Source: Candidatus Dormiibacterota bacterium
Lineage (GTDB): Bacteria > Chloroflexota > Dormibacteria > Dormibacterales > Dormibacteraceae
NCBI GenBank assembly: GCA_003151665.1
Contig: PLYD01000226.1
Span: 2,369-12,138 of the forward strand
Length of the DNA: 9,770 nt
Direction: 5' to 3'
In this document: one piece after another, positions 1 through 6,576 of the stretch
Position numbering within the stretch: position 1 is the first letter of the stretch
Layout: the number at the start of each line of letters is the position of its first letter
Notes under the pieces: model-generated
The model's database searches: none
What the model saw: the letters and a program-made list of their open reading frames with translations, nothing else
Told to the model about the DNA's origin: nothing
Translations under genes and position numbers: made by a program

Positions 1-1
1 G

Positions 2-1099
2 CCGGTCGGTGGCGACCAGGTACGTTCGTCGGCGCCCCTGATCGAGGGGGAGGGTTCGGCGTTCATGCGCCTGAACCGCAACAAGCGCTCGGTCGCCCTC
101 GACCTGAAGAGCCCGTCCGGCAAAGAGGTGTTTCGCAAGCTCGCCGCCACAGCGGACGTCGTGGTCGAGAATCTCCGCCCCGGCACCATGGCCGACCTCG
201 GGCTCGACTACGAGAGGCTGCAACGGCTGAACCCGCGCCTCATCTACGTCGCCGCGTCGGGTTGGGGCCAGGACGGGCCGCTCAGGGATCGGCCCGGGAT
301 GGACATCATGGCCCAGGCTCGATCGGGGCTCATGAGTATCACCGGCACGCCCGATGGCGATCCGGTGAAGGTCGGCGTGCCGATCTGCGACCTCGTCTGC
401 GCCCTCTACGGAGCGCTGGCCGCGGTGTCGGCGCTGCACGCCAGGCGCGAGTCAGGCGTCGGCCAGTTCATCGATGTCTCTCTGCTCGAGGCCGGCGTTT
501 CTTTTGCAATCTGGGAGGCCGGCCTTTTCTTCGCCACCGGCGAGATTCCCAAGGCGTCGGGATCTGCGCACCAGAACGCCGCGCCGTATCAGGCATTTCG
601 TGCGCAAGACGCATGGTTGACGATCGGCGCCACCACCAAACCCAACTGGACGGCGATGTGCGAGGCACTTGGGCTTTTGAGCCTGCTGCAGGACGATCGC
701 TACAGGGACGCGAACCTCCGGCATGAGCACCGTGAAGCACTCGCCGCCACCATCGAGGAGGTCACCATGACCAAACCCGCGGTCCATTGGCTCGACCTTC
801 TTGATCAGGCCGGCGTCCCGTGCGCGCCGCTACAGGACTTCGGCCAGGCATTCACGGACCCGCACCTGCTTGCGCGCAATTACTTCTGGGACGCGCCGCA
901 TACGACTGCCGGAACAGTTCGCCAGCTGGGTTCGCCGATGCGGTTCTCTAGCACTCCCACGCGGCGCGATCGGGCGGCGCCTCTTCTTGGTGAAGACTCG
1001 ACCGCTGTGCTCGCGGAGCTTGGATACGACGCCGCTGCGGTGAGAGGCATGCTCGAGCAGAAGGTGGTGGGGGTTCCCAGGCAATCCCGCTATGAGTGA
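2..1099 (+). CDS. CaiB/BaiF family CoA-transferase (family III), 5' truncated by window edge
   Basis: The frame is open from base 2 and has no start in the window. The 21 residues before the first Met (position 65) fit the family N-terminus (GGDQVR, then EGEGSAF), so that Met is internal. Family signatures follow: LNRNKRSVALDLKS, ADVVVENLRPGTM, GLDYERLQRLNPRLIYV and GVGQFIDVSLLEA. The Asp in GVPICDL (codon 389-391) sits where the catalytic aspartate that forms the acyl/CoA anhydride lies in formyl-CoA transferase and CaiB. Class III enzymes move CoA between carboxylic acids in the cytoplasm. The visible part is 365 codons and full members are about 400, so only a few dozen residues are missing. 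The stop overlaps the next gene by 8 bp, implying translational coupling. The substrate cannot be read from sequence; succinyl-CoA-, oxalyl-CoA-, carnitine- and aromatic-acid-type transferases share these motifs. Confidence 0.93.
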   Translation, partial: PVGGDQVRSSAPLIEGEGSAFMRLNRNKRSVALDLKSPSGKEVFRKLAATADVVVENLRPGTMADLGLDYERLQRLNPRLIYVAASGWGQDGPLRDRPGMDIMAQARSGLMSITGTPDGDPVKVGVPICDLVCALYGALAAVSALHARRESGVGQFIDVSLLEAGVSFAIWEAGLFFATGEIPKASGSAHQNAAPYQAFRAQDAWLTIGATTKPNWTAMCEALGLLSLLQDDRYRDANLRHEHREALAATIEEVTMTKPAVHWLDLLDQAGVPCAPLQDFGQAFTDPHLLARNYFWDAPHTTAGTVRQLGSPMRFSSTPTRRDRAAPLLGEDSTAVLAELGYDAAAVRGMLEQKVVGVPRQSRYE

Positions 1100-1898
1100 T
1101 ACACGCGCGACCACGCCCGCCGAGGAGCTGATCGTCGAGCAGCGTGGTGCGATCAGGTGGATCACTTTCAACCGGCCTCATGCCCGCAACGCGTTGACCT
1201 GGAACATGTACGACCGGCTGGTGAAGGCCTGCGAGGACGTGAACGCCGACCGCAGCGTTCGCGCGGTCGTGCTGACGGGCGCCGGGGGGAAAGCGTTCGT
1301 CGCAGGCACCGATATCGCACAGTTTCGAGCGTTCAAGACCGAGCAGGACGCGCTCGACTACGAGGCGCGAGGAAACGTGGTCATGAACGCCCTCGAGTCG
1401 GTGCGCGTGCCGACCATAGCCGCGATAGCTGGCGCGTGCACGGGAGCCGGAGCAGCGATCGCGGCGTGTTGCGACCTCCGGATAGGATCGCCGTCCGCGC
1501 GGTACGGGTTCCCAATTGCGCGCACCCTCGGCAACTGCCTATCGATGGCGAACTACAGCCGCGCCGCGGCCCTGATGGGAATTCCTCGACTGAAGGACCT
1601 GATCATGCGCGCGCGGCTCATCGATGCCCAAGAGATGCTGGCAAGCGGTCTGCTTTCCGAGGTAACACTTGATGAGGAATCGCTGCCCACCCGCGCGCAG
1701 TCGCTCGCCGAGGAGGTCGCGTCGCTGGCCCCGCTGACGCTTTGGGCGACCAAAGAAGCGCTGCGACGTGTCCGCGAGAAGATGAGCCTGGTGGATGGCG
1801 ACTCGGACCTGATCCTCGCCTGCTACATGTCTCAGGATTTCAAGGAGGGGATCGAAGCATTCCTGACGAAGCGCGAGCCTCACTGGAAGGGCGAGTAG
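1092..1898 (+). CDS. Enoyl-CoA hydratase/isomerase (crotonase) family protein lacking both hydratase glutamates
   Basis: A 268-residue crotonase-fold protein of normal family length. Residues 19-33 are the typical first strand and loop (GAIRWITFNRPHARNAL). AFVAGTDI (68-75) and GACTGAGAA (114-122) form the usual CoA-binding and oxyanion-hole segments, followed by CCDLRI. Aligned to rat mitochondrial enoyl-CoA hydratase, Glu144 corresponds to Ala122 and Glu164 to Ile142, with the 20-residue spacing preserved. Simple syn-hydration is therefore doubtful. Isomerase, hydrolase, decarboxylase-like or lyase chemistry on an acyl-CoA thioester is more likely, or a binding role. The ATG lies inside the end of the CoA-transferase gene (8-bp overlap) and no strong ribosome site is well placed, so coupled translation is expected. 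It probably acts on the CoA ester made by its neighbour; that is inference. Confidence 0.92.
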   Translation: MSDTRATTPAEELIVEQRGAIRWITFNRPHARNALTWNMYDRLVKACEDVNADRSVRAVVLTGAGGKAFVAGTDIAQFRAFKTEQDALDYEARGNVVMNALESVRVPTIAAIAGACTGAGAAIAACCDLRIGSPSARYGFPIARTLGNCLSMANYSRAAALMGIPRLKDLIMRARLIDAQEMLASGLLSEVTLDEESLPTRAQSLAEEVASLAPLTLWATKEALRRVREKMSLVDGDSDLILACYMSQDFKEGIEAFLTKREPHWKGE

Positions 1899-1901
1899 GG
1901 G

Positions 1902-2651
1902 TCACGACACCAGCAGCTTGACTACGGCGGCCAGCCCGCCGACGACGATCAGCGTTCGCAAAATGTTCGACGGAAGGCGGCGTCCGACGGACGCCCCGAG
2001 TTGCCCGCCCGCGATGCTGGAAACAGCGAGCAGCCCGGCGGCCTCCCACGCGACGTGCCCGAAGACGATGAACACCAGCGAGGCCACCGCGTTGGATATG
2101 GCCGAAAGCACATTCCTCACGCCATTGAGCCGTTGGAGGTCGTCTTTGATGAAGACAGACAGGATGCCGATGAAGATCACGCCAACGCCCGCGCCGAAGT
2201 AGCCGGCATAGATGGCGGCCATCAAGATGGCTGCGCGCAGAGCCCAGGCGCTGCCCGCGTGGTCGCGATAGCGAGCCAACAGGGCCGTCAGACGGGGCTG
2301 CGCGATCACAAGCGCGACCGCGAAAAGTATCAGTAGGGGCACGACGCGACGGAAGACCCCTTCGGGCAGCGCCAGCAGGAGGGTGGCGCCGACCACGGCG
2401 CCGATCGCCGTTGGGATGGCGAGCTCAAGCAAACGGTTGCGCTGGCCGGCGAGCTCGCGGCGATAGCCCACCACGCCGCTGACGTTGCCCAGGACCAGGC
2501 CGACTGTGTTGCTCATATTCGCCACCACCGGGGGATAGCCGAAGGCCAGGAGGGTAGGGAATGTGAGGAGGCTGCCTGTGCCGACCACCGCATTCACCAT
2601 GCCCGCCACGAAGCCAGCCGCCAGGATCGCAAGAACTTCCAGCCAGCTCAC
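1902..2651 (-). CDS. TauE/SafE-family (sulfite exporter-type) membrane permease
   Basis: From the GTG at 2651 the product has 249 residues, the usual size for this family, and begins MSWLEVLAILAAGFVAGMVN. It is hydrophobic throughout, with about eight membrane segments in two repeats. The first repeat has AGFVAGMVNAVVGTGS and ANMSNTVGL; the second has AAIYAGYFGAGVGV and LNGVRNVLSAISN. These small-residue motifs define the family, whose members export sulfite, sulfonates or other small organic anions; the substrate here is unknown. The frame stays open 240 bp further upstream, but that stretch runs across the control region and into the divergent dehydrogenase, reads as low-complexity Ser/Arg sequence and has no GTG or ATG close to the membrane domain, so I use GTG 2651. 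No clear ribosome site precedes it. It converges with the crotonase gene with only 3 bp between stops. Confidence 0.88.
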   Translation of the reverse strand: MSWLEVLAILAAGFVAGMVNAVVGTGSLLTFPTLLAFGYPPVVANMSNTVGLVLGNVSGVVGYRRELAGQRNRLLELAIPTAIGAVVGATLLLALPEGVFRRVVPLLILFAVALVIAQPRLTALLARYRDHAGSAWALRAAILMAAIYAGYFGAGVGVIFIGILSVFIKDDLQRLNGVRNVLSAISNAVASLVFIVFGHVAWEAAGLLAVSSIAGGQLGASVGRRLPSNILRTLIVVGGLAAVVKLLVS

Positions 2652-2670
2652 GGCGGATGAGGGTACGCAC

Positions 2671-2723
2671 TTGACACGATGACGCAGCGCGGCGTAAGGT
2701 CGTGGCCAATAACGGTACGTACC
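2671..2723 (+). promoter_or_regulatory. Promoter of the acyl-CoA dehydrogenase gene with candidate TetR operator
   Basis: TTGACA at 2671-2676, an 18-bp spacer and TAAGGT at 2695-2700 make a plausible sigma-70-type promoter, predicting transcription from about 2706. The perfect 10-bp palindrome GGTACGTACC (2714-2723) lies just downstream, with TA/TA two bases further out on each side and AGTACT at 2724-2729. A repressor there would block transcription. The regulator encoded two genes down (3956-4561) is the obvious candidate. A 10-bp palindrome alone is common by chance, so the position carries most of the weight. The site also lies upstream of the divergent permease gene. Confidence 0.45.
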
Positions 2724-2760
2724 AGTACTGACGCGTTGTAGCACAGGAGCCAAGAGCCAC

Positions 2761-3954
2761 ATGGTTTCGTTCGAGCTGAGTGATGAGCAGCGGGAGATCA
2801 GGGACTGGGTCCATGCCTTCGCCGAGAAGGAGATCCGGCCCGTAGCCGCGCAGTACGACGAGGCGGAGGAGTTCCCCTGGCCGGTGGTCAAGAAGGCGGC
2901 TGAGGTCGGCCTTTACGGAGTCGATTTCCTCCAGCAGACATACGGTGACCCGACCGGCATCATGCCCGCGCTGGTCGCTGAGGAGCTGACCTGGGGTTGC
3001 GCCGGCATCGCGCTGGCGATCCAGGGCACGGGCCTGCCGATCGCCGCGATCTTCTCGCAGGGCACGCCCGAGCAGATCGCGACGTGGATACCCGCGTGCT
3101 TCGGCACCGTGGAGAAGCCGGAAGTGGGCGCCTTCGCGGTCACCGAGGCCGACGCGGGCTCCGATGTCTCGTCGATGAAAACCCGCGCGGCGAGGAAGAA
3201 CGGCGACTGGGTGCTTAACGGCCAGAAGATCTTCATCACCAACGGCGGCATCGCGGGCGTCCACGTGGTGGTCGCCGCAGTTGAGCCGGAGCTCGGCACG
3301 CGGGGGCAGGCCAGCTTCGTCGTTCCGCCCGGCACCAAGGGCATCCGCCAGGGCAAGAAGGAAAGGAAGATGGGGATCAGGGCCTCGCACACCGCCGAGG
3401 TGATCCTCGAGGACTGCACGATCCCACTCGAGAACGTGCTTGGAGGGATGGAGAAGCTGGAAGCCAGGCTGGCGCGCGCTCGCGAGGGCACGCACTCGCG
3501 CTCGTCGGTCGCTCTCAAGACATTCGAGCTGTCACGGCCGATCGTTGGCGCGATGGCGCTTGGCATCGCGCGCGCGGCGTTTGAGTTCGCGCTGCAGTAC
3601 GCCAAGGAGCGCAAGCAGTTCGGCCGGCCATTGATCGAGAACCAGGCGATCGCATTCATGCTCGCCGACATGGCGACCGAGATCGAGGCCACGCGCGCCC
3701 TCATCTGGCGGGCACTGTGGGAGGGCCGCAACGGCGGTGAGTTCAAGAAGGCCGAGGGCTCGATGGCGAAGCTGAAGGCGGGAGAGGTCGCGGTCAAGGT
3801 CACCGACCAGGCGATCCAGATCTGCGGCGGCTACGGCTACATCCGCGACTTCCCGGTCGAAAAGTGGCATCGCGACGCGAAGATCTACACGCTCTTCGAG
3901 GGTACGTCCGAGATTCAGCGCCTCGTCATCTCGCGCGCCCTCGCGCACGCCTAG
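2761..3954 (+). CDS. Acyl-CoA dehydrogenase
   Basis: A 397-residue FAD-dependent acyl-CoA dehydrogenase of standard length, oxidising an acyl-CoA to the 2,3-enoyl-CoA and passing electrons to electron-transfer flavoprotein. The helical N-terminal domain starts FELSDEQREIRDWV. The middle beta domain has FAVTEADAGSDVSSMKT (FAD/substrate loop) and LNGQKIFITNGG. The C-terminal helices carry ERKQFGRPL, QICGGYGYIRDFPVEKWHRDAKIYTLFEGTSEIQR. Glu380 in FEGT is the catalytic base position used by short- and medium-chain enzymes. An insert-like basic stretch (about residues 226-246) precedes the last helical domain. AGGAG at 2745-2749 is an 11-bp-distant ribosome site for the ATG at 2761. The TetR gene begins one base after the stop. 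With the CoA-transferase and crotonase it suggests activation and beta-oxidation-like breakdown of an acid; chain type is not determinable. Confidence 0.95.
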   Translation: MVSFELSDEQREIRDWVHAFAEKEIRPVAAQYDEAEEFPWPVVKKAAEVGLYGVDFLQQTYGDPTGIMPALVAEELTWGCAGIALAIQGTGLPIAAIFSQGTPEQIATWIPACFGTVEKPEVGAFAVTEADAGSDVSSMKTRAARKNGDWVLNGQKIFITNGGIAGVHVVVAAVEPELGTRGQASFVVPPGTKGIRQGKKERKMGIRASHTAEVILEDCTIPLENVLGGMEKLEARLARAREGTHSRSSVALKTFELSRPIVGAMALGIARAAFEFALQYAKERKQFGRPLIENQAIAFMLADMATEIEATRALIWRALWEGRNGGEFKKAEGSMAKLKAGEVAVKVTDQAIQICGGYGYIRDFPVEKWHRDAKIYTLFEGTSEIQRLVISRALAHA

Positions 3955-3955
3955 C

Positions 3956-4561
3956 GTGGCGGTCGCCGCGCCGGCTGGGGCTCAGCAGCGGAGGGACGCG
4001 AGGGTCGACCGGCGACGGAAGCGCGTCTCTGACGCCGCGCTCCATCTGTTTGCCGTGCAGGGCTACAACGTCACGTCGGTCGACGACATCGCGGCTCGGT
4101 CGAAGACGTCGAAGTCGGCCTTTTACGAGTTCTTCAAGTCGAAGGAGGATTGCTTTCGCGAGCTGCTCCTCCAGGAGGGCGGCGCGCTCATCCACGATGT
4201 GTTGGAGGCCGCCGCCAGCGGCCACGACCACCATGAACGGCTGCGCCGAGGCATCTCGAGGTTCGTGGTCTCGAGCTTCGAACGGTCGGCGGTCGCGCGC
4301 CTGCTGATCGTCGAGTCGGTGGGGTTGAGCGCCGGTGTCGACCAGGTGCGCCATGAGCTGCAGAGCCGGTTTGCGGACGCGGTCGCCGAAGAGGTGCGGC
4401 ACGCGATGCTGCACGATCCTTTCTATGCGGACAAGGATCCGCAGGTGTTCGGCCGCGCCGTGGTGGGGGCGGTCAGCGACGCAGTCGGGTACTTCCTGAC
4501 CCACCCAGGCGTTGACGCAGACTCGCTCGCCGCGAGCCTCTGCAGGATCTTCGCGCCCTAG
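3956..4561 (+). CDS. TetR/AcrR-family transcriptional regulator
   Basis: A 201-residue regulator starting at GTG 3956, one base after the dehydrogenase stop, so the two are translationally coupled. The N-terminal helix-turn-helix is clear: RRKRVSDAALHLFAVQGYNVTS, then VDDIAARSKTSKSAFYEFFKSKEDCFRELL (about residues 20-70). The C-terminal half is an all-helical ligand domain with little conservation, as normal for the family. Such regulators usually repress their own operon and respond to a small ligand, here perhaps an acyl-CoA; the likely operator is the palindrome ahead of the dehydrogenase (2714-2723). It is read toward the minus-strand gene at 4569, with 7 bp between stops. Confidence 0.92.
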   Translation: MAVAAPAGAQQRRDARVDRRRKRVSDAALHLFAVQGYNVTSVDDIAARSKTSKSAFYEFFKSKEDCFRELLLQEGGALIHDVLEAAASGHDHHERLRRGISRFVVSSFERSAVARLLIVESVGLSAGVDQVRHELQSRFADAVAEEVRHAMLHDPFYADKDPQVFGRAVVGAVSDAVGYFLTHPGVDADSLAASLCRIFAP

Positions 4562-4568
4562 CTCGGTC

Positions 4569-5193
4569 TCAGGAGATCGTCGCGGTACTCAGCGTCGATT
4601 CGGAGCTCTGGTCCCCGAAAAGATGCTCCAGGCGGTCGTCTTGAACGATGCTCAGGCTGCCAGGTGGAATGGCGTTCGTTGGCACCAAGAGAAGCATTAG
4701 CTGTGCGACTGCGTACGTACCAGGAGGGCCGGGACGCCAGACCCAGGGTCGCGCGAAGTAGCAGTGAATGATCATCGTTCTGTTTGAGCCGACGTACTCG
4801 ACGTTGAAGCCACCCGACACGCCATACCCCCCCGAGGCTCGAATACGAGCCGCACGGTAGCCACCCGACGTAGAGGGTCGCTGGGTTTTGTGTCAGCTGA
4901 GACCAATAGCTCAATGCAAGGGTGGCGGCATCCGGGCAAGGATCAGCTCTGTGCGGGTTACGAAAGTCTGCGTGCCATAGCTGGCAACGAATATCAGCAA
5001 GCGACTGGCTCGGCGTAATAGGCACAAAGTCGAACCGTGTGATTGAAGCTACCACCCGAGCCTTTATCGCGACCCCACTCAATGAGTGGATGTCATGTGC
5101 GGGGGGCGCGACGAATGCGTCCAGCAGCAGGAGAGCAACAGCGGCAGCGACGCTGAGCAATATGATTCGCTTTCGAGTCAGCTTTTGCCGCAT
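4569..5193 (-). pseudogene. Exported four-cysteine protein of unknown function, frameshifted at a G7 run
   Basis: From ATG 5193 (AGAGGA ribosome site at 5198-5203) the protein begins MRQKLTRKRI, then a hydrophobic segment at residues 9-27, so it is exported or membrane-anchored. The sensible reading runs to about residue 122 (WLPCGSYSSLGG), where the strand has seven G (4827-4833). In the original frame what follows is Arg/Ser-rich nonsense ending at 4558. In the next frame it continues naturally as YGVSGGFNVEYVGSNRTMIIHC ... LLLVPTNAIPPGSLSIVQDDRLEHLFGDQ, ending at 4569. Removing one G gives a 207-residue protein with Cys70, Cys86, Cys114 and Cys144, which could form two disulfides outside the cell. 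No known domain is recognised. The cause could be a true mutation, slippage in the run, or a sequencing or assembly error. Convergent with the TetR gene. Confidence 0.7.
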
Positions 5194-5203
5194 TGAGTCC
5201 TCT

Positions 5204-5235
5204 GTTACGTAACGGAGCCCGCCCCGTTAGGTAAC
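5204..5235. promoter_or_regulatory. Two GTTAsGTAAC operator-like sites in a divergent control region
   Basis: GTTACGTAAC (5204-5213, perfect palindrome, with TC/GA matching further out) and GTTAGGTAAC (5226-5235) lie 22 bp centre to centre, about two helical turns, in the 62 bp between the divergent start codons at 5193 and 5256. TAACGG (5210-5215) and CCGTTA (5224-5229) also form an inverted repeat between them. The first site touches the ribosome site of the minus-strand gene, so a bound dimer pair would occlude both genes. The core resembles GGTACGTACC before the acyl-CoA dehydrogenase. No protein can be assigned from sequence. Confidence 0.45.
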
Positions 5236-5255
5236 TCGGCCAGTATCCTCCAAAA

Positions 5256-6058
5256 ATGCGCAACCCCAAGATCCCGCTGTTGGTCTGCTTTGGCGGAGCG
5301 CCACGGCCCTGCTGGGCCTAGCCTGGGACGTTTCGATCCATAGCACGTATCCAACCCTCGCCCTCCACGAGACGCCGCTCGACCCGCTCAGCCCTGCTCA
5401 TGACCTGATTGCGGCGGGGCTGTTGATTGCGGCAGTTGCGGCCGCGTGGGCCATCGGGATCACGGTGAACCGTTGGCTCGGGGCGCTGGCACTCGTTCCG
5501 ATCATTGTTTCTGTGGGGTGGATCGGAGTTGCTGTGGTGGCCGCACCTCCACTGCCCGCCGGCACGGCTGATCAGCGAGCCGCCGCCGATCGGTTATGGC
5601 AGGCGACACAGCTCGCCACCATCCGCTACCGGTCGCTCGAAACTGCTCGGGCCGATGGTTACATCGCCTTCAATCCGATCGGCACGCCGCTCGTCCATTA
5701 CGTGAACTCCGCCTACATGCACGACGGATTGACACTCGACCCGCACCACGTCGAATCGCTCGTGTATGAGGATGCGGTGGGGGGGCCGGTGCTGGTGGCG
5801 GCGATGTATTCGCTTGAGGATCCGAACGCCGCGCCTCCTGACATCGCCGGCGAGCTGACGCCGTGGCACCGGCACGACGATCTGTGCTTCACGCCGGGGG
5901 GCGACGTCGTGGGGGCGGCCCCGGACTGCCCGCCTGGCTCGGCCACCTACTTCACGCCATGGATGCTTCACGTATGGCTGGTGCCAAATCGGTATGGCCG
6001 GTTTGCCGCGGACTTCAATCCCTGGAATCAGCTGGCCGTCCAGATTGGGCTCGAGTAG
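5256..6058 (+). CDS. Membrane protein with WHxHDDLC motif, unknown function; probable frameshift near its start
   Basis: The frame ending at 6058 is clearly coding back to about 5291 (WRSATALLGLAWDVSIHS ... PAHDLIAAGLLIAA), but between the in-frame stop at 5228-5230 and the TTG at 5423 it has no ATG, GTG or TTG. An ATG at 5256 in another frame reads MRNPKIPLLVCF and meets it at the TTT at 5289-5291. One added base there gives a continuous 267-residue protein. The alternative is a CTG start at 5285; a TTG start at 5423 would discard the first membrane segment. Three membrane segments are likely (about residues 13-27, 50-70, 76-97). An outside domain follows with His155, HH164-165, WHRHDDLC (204-211), Cys225 and MLHVW (His239), suggesting a metal site. 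I recall similar WHxHxxLC proteins in high-GC Gram-positives but no named function. Divergent from the equally damaged gene at 4569-5193. Confidence 0.65.
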
Positions 6059-6082
6059 CCACCGTCGAAGAGCGAGCGGTGG
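6059..6082 (+). terminator. Weak hairpin directly after the membrane-protein stop codon
   Basis: CCACCG (6059-6064) pairs with CGGTGG (6077-6082); TCG/CGA can extend the stem across one bulged G. It starts right after the stop at 6056-6058 but no T-run follows, so it is at best a poor intrinsic terminator. Confidence 0.25.
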
Positions 6083-6168
6083 GGAGTGGGGACGGGCCAG
6101 GCCGAGTACGAGGCCTTGCTGGAGCGTTCTGTCGGTAAGTTGCAGCACGGCACCAGCGAGGTGGCCAG

Positions 6169-6198
6169 TTGACATTGCGAACACCTGTTCGCTATAAT
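6169..6198 (+). promoter_or_regulatory. Near-consensus sigma-70 promoter with LexA (SOS) box in the spacer
   Basis: TTGACA (6169-6174) and TATAAT (6193-6198) are both exact consensus hexamers, 18 bp apart. The spacer holds CGAACACCTGTTCG (6178-6191), a perfect CGAAC-N4-GTTCG LexA box of the Gram-positive/actinobacterial type. LexA bound there would prevent polymerase binding, so the promoter should be silent until DNA damage and then strong. Transcription would start near 6205, only about 6 bases before the ATG at 6211, predicting a leaderless or nearly leaderless mRNA. A LexA box of this quality by chance would be rare, and the same genome region encodes lexA. Confidence 0.9.
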
Positions 6199-6210
6199 AG
6201 GCACACGAAC

Positions 6211-6576
6211 ATGCGTACTCTCGCGACCCAGGTCCGGCTGCGGCGTCTCGACCGCGCCTTCTCGGAGGCGCTCGATCGCCTGCTGTCCGAACCGGCTGAG
6301 CGCGAGATGGTCGGATTGATCTCCGCCAAGCTCCTGGAGCTGGCCTCGGACGTCCGAGACTCGTGGCGCCGGGAGAGCGCGCTGTCGAGGCCGGCAGAAG
6401 CTCTTGACGGCTATGTTAAGGAAGCACTCCGTTCCGCCGAGTTCGCGATCGCCGCGCTGCCGCAGACCGGCGCCGACCTGGAGCTCCTCGGCCGGGACTT
6501 CGAGAACACGGTCCTGCCGCTAGAGGTCTTCCTAAGGGGCCTGGACGCGGAACCGGCCCTGCAGCGCTCCGCCTAA
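6211..6576 (+). CDS. SOS-regulated 121-residue helical protein of unknown function
   Basis: I choose ATG 6211 because the longer in-frame reading from TTG 6169 would start on the -35 box of its own promoter. The product (MRTLATQVRLRRLDRAFSEA...) has 121 residues and looks all-alpha: an Arg-rich first helix with RLRRLDRAFSEALDRLL, a second helix with AEREMVGLISAKLLELASDV, then PAEALDGYVKEALRSAEFAIAAL and a C-terminal helix around VLPLEVFLRGLD. It has no cysteine, no signal peptide, no membrane segment and no catalytic motif I recognise, so it should be cytosolic and may act by binding a partner. High-GC codon use matches its neighbours. It stands alone, with no co-directional gene after it. 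The promoter and LexA box make damage induction very likely; the function (division inhibitor, antitoxin-like, polymerase accessory or other) is unknown. Confidence 0.82.
   Translation: MRTLATQVRLRRLDRAFSEALDRLLSEPAEREMVGLISAKLLELASDVRDSWRRESALSRPAEALDGYVKEALRSAEFAIAALPQTGADLELLGRDFENTVLPLEVFLRGLDAEPALQRSA

Noticed and set aside
2652..2891. N-terminal extension of the TauE/SafE permease to 329 residues
   Set aside because: It crosses the divergent promoter and the dehydrogenase start, is Ser/Arg-rich without similarity to the family, and the 249-residue form already has the normal full length.
2425..3495. 356-residue minus-strand open frame across the dehydrogenase
   Set aside because: It is antisense to the clearly coding acyl-CoA dehydrogenase and permease genes, rich in Arg/Leu/Gly/His, with no domain; a shadow of high-GC codon bias. 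The 296-residue frame at 2913-3803 is the same case.
4713..4723. GTACGTACCAG repeated from the dehydrogenase control region (2716-2725 area)
   Set aside because: Here it encodes Gly-Thr-Tyr in the reconstructed exported protein, inside a gene and far from a start, so coincidence is the simpler explanation.
4558..4826. Original-frame C-terminus of the 4569-5193 gene
   Set aside because: Arg/Ser-rich sequence without hydrophobic pattern, overlapping the TetR stop codon; the neighbouring frame carries the natural protein sequence.
6086..6172. 28-codon frame ending at the -35 box of the SOS promoter (reads QAEYEALLERSVGKLQHGTS)
   Set aside because: It looks protein-like but is very short, has no proper ribosome site and no recognisable family; may be a gene remnant but cannot be supported.
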